DNA from: Crocinitomicaceae bacterium
GTDB lineage: Bacteria > Bacteroidota > Bacteroidia > Flavobacteriales_D > Crocinitomicaceae
DNA length: 7,400 bases
Direction of reading: 5' to 3'
Assembly: GCA_015662935.1 (NCBI GenBank)
Contig: DQTF01000160.1
Location: forward strand, 1 to 7,400
Position numbers and translations under genes: made by a program. Positions within the stretch are counted from its first letter, which is position 1; the number at the start of each line of letters is the position of its first letter. Of the stretch, positions 6,402 through 7,400 are shown in pieces. The notes under the pieces were generated by a model. It was given only the letters and a program-made list of their open reading frames with translations, searched no databases and was not told the origin of the DNA.

Positions 6402-7319
6402 TTAAGGAACGTTAAGTACAATTTCAGTTCCAAGTTGTGTGTCAATAGTAACGATGTGATTAATTACTGATAAGCCAGACCCTCCAAATCGTGTAAAGGT
6501 ATTTCGGATGTACAATATTTTAGTACCATCATTACTTACTGAACCATTTGAATATTGAACTGAATTACAAACGCATTTCAATTGAGTCATTTTTTTTGTC
6601 CATATATTAATTCTATATATTCCGCCACGTTTAATTATAATTCCCTCAGAATCTGAAATCCACCTAAACCCTCCAAAGAATACATTTGTGTCACCAGAGG
6701 AGATTGTAGAAAGAGTTTGATTTGTATATGGATTAATAACCTTAAAAATATTCTGTTTAGCTACTCCAAAATAGTCATTAGAATTATTCCAATCCCCAAG
6801 TGAAGAAATCCATGAAAAAGTATCAACTAAAGCACCGTCAACACTCCAAACCCCTCCTTGATAGTATTCATTTGGATTAACAAAGCCTCTGTACGCAGTA
6901 AATTCATCTCCCGTAAAATTCCATTTTGGATGAAACCAAAAACCTCCATAAGTTACTTGTGACAAGCTGTCTCCATTGGATTTTATTTTCCAAATTTGAT
7001 TTCCAGCAAGAAGACTAAATACAATCCAATCTTGCTTGCCCCACACGGGATTGTATATGACACCTCCTGAATAAATTAACTCCTTTTGATTCGTTAATAA
7101 ATTCAATTTATAGATTGCATCAGGTATATTCGCTCCTTGTTCTAAATATAGTATTTCATCATTATTATTTGGATTAAATTGAGCATCAGTTGCAAAAGTC
7201 GGTTCGTATTCATAATAATATCCAGTCGAATATCCTTGAATTGGTTCGTATGGCACGCAATCGCATTTGTCATTTAATAAATCACTTGATTCTACTTTAT
7301 CTTTTATTGAATTACCCAT
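6402..7319 (-). CDS. TolB/PD40-like six-bladed beta-propeller protein
   Basis: 305 residues, nearly all accounted for by six propeller-like repeats at about 46-83, 85-126, 127-170, 171-208, 209-249 and 250-303. The repeats show the TolB/PD40 pattern of a polar turn (FNPNNNDEILYL, HPKWNFTGDEFTAYR, SVSNDGTKILYIR) followed by a strand that names an item and a value (IYKLNLLTNQKELIY, IWKIKSNGDSLSQVTYGG, IYRINIWTKKMTQL). Such proteins usually act outside the cytoplasm as binding scaffolds. The chosen ATG is the first in frame after a TAG at 7329-7331, and the N-terminus MGNSIKDKVESSDLL has no signal peptide or lipobox. The four cysteines (19, 21, 249, 251) form two KCxC motifs. An AGGGGAAG stretch precedes the ATG by a few bases. 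The protein may be cytoplasmic, or the gene may have lost its 5' end. The specific role is unknown. Confidence 0.7.
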   Translation of the reverse strand: MGNSIKDKVESSDLLNDKCDCVPYEPIQGYSTGYYYEYEPTFATDAQFNPNNNDEILYLEQGANIPDAIYKLNLLTNQKELIYSGGVIYNPVWGKQDWIVFSLLAGNQIWKIKSNGDSLSQVTYGGFWFHPKWNFTGDEFTAYRGFVNPNEYYQGGVWSVDGALVDTFSWISSLGDWNNSNDYFGVAKQNIFKVINPYTNQTLSTISSGDTNVFFGGFRWISDSEGIIIKRGGIYRINIWTKKMTQLKCVCNSVQYSNGSVSNDGTKILYIRNTFTRFGGSGLSVINHIVTIDTQLGTEIVLNVP

Positions 7320-7380
7320 TTGCTTCCCCTAACTGTATAAATAGTGGTTTTGAGTACATTAAGTTCTCAATTAACTTATT

Positions 7381-7400
7381 AAAACTCCCTTTCGGGTGGG
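7381..7400 (-). terminator. Possible terminator of a gene beyond the right edge
   Basis: Read on the minus strand, CCC-GAAA-GGG forms a 3-bp stem with a GAAA tetraloop (7396-7387). It is extended past an A-A mismatch by one C-G pair and followed by TTTT (7384-7381). It could end a minus-strand transcript entering from the right. The stem is short and the window edge hides its full extent. Confidence 0.35.

Noticed and set aside
7357..7385. Inverted AAGTT/AACTT repeat upstream of the propeller gene
   Set aside because: The arms are only 5 bp, AT-rich, and spaced by 7 nt, which is too weak to call an operator.
1..7400. A new defence system, mobile element or CRISPR array
   Set aside because: There are no spaced repeat arrays, transposase, integrase, toxin-antitoxin pair or terminal repeats; the genes are housekeeping, gliding-related or surface-type proteins.

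Overview
The window looks like chromosomal DNA of a gliding-lineage Bacteroidota, most likely a flavobacterium in the broad sense (Flavobacteriales). The reasons are the gliding-motility ABC-transporter genes gldF and gldG, a DUF5916 outer-surface protein, low GC, A-rich leaders without clear Shine-Dalgarno sequences, and promoter boxes of the Bacteroidota TAnnTTTG type. A closer placement, for example near Crocinitomicaceae, would be a guess.

Layout. At the left edge (1-1374, +) is the C-terminal part of a large DUF5916 protein. It converges on the minus-strand genes across a perfect 12-bp hairpin (1402-1428) that can end transcription in both directions. All other genes lie on the minus strand. 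Read in transcription order they are: a six-bladed TolB/PD40-like propeller protein (7319-6402), a 154-bp regulatory gap, then gldF (6247-5507), gldG (5504-3717), a DUF4340-like membrane-anchored protein (3713-2664), a 98-bp gap, and dnaN, the DNA polymerase III sliding clamp (2565-1450).

How they work together. gldF, gldG and the DUF4340-like gene are separated by only 2-3 bases and are almost certainly one translationally linked unit. It encodes the membrane part of the GldA-GldF-GldG type exporter; the ATPase gene gldA is not in the window. dnaN follows in the same direction and may be partly co-transcribed, but it has its own candidate -7 box. Its upstream gap contains a nested inverted repeat and a DnaA-box-like 9-mer. 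The same 9-mer and a second 10-mer recur upstream of gldF.

No mobile element, CRISPR array, tRNA or rRNA was seen, and no clearly new multi-gene system. The points most worth following are the shared motifs in the two regulatory gaps, the repeated promoter-like boxes before gldF, and the propeller protein with no export signal and all its cysteines in two KCxC motifs.
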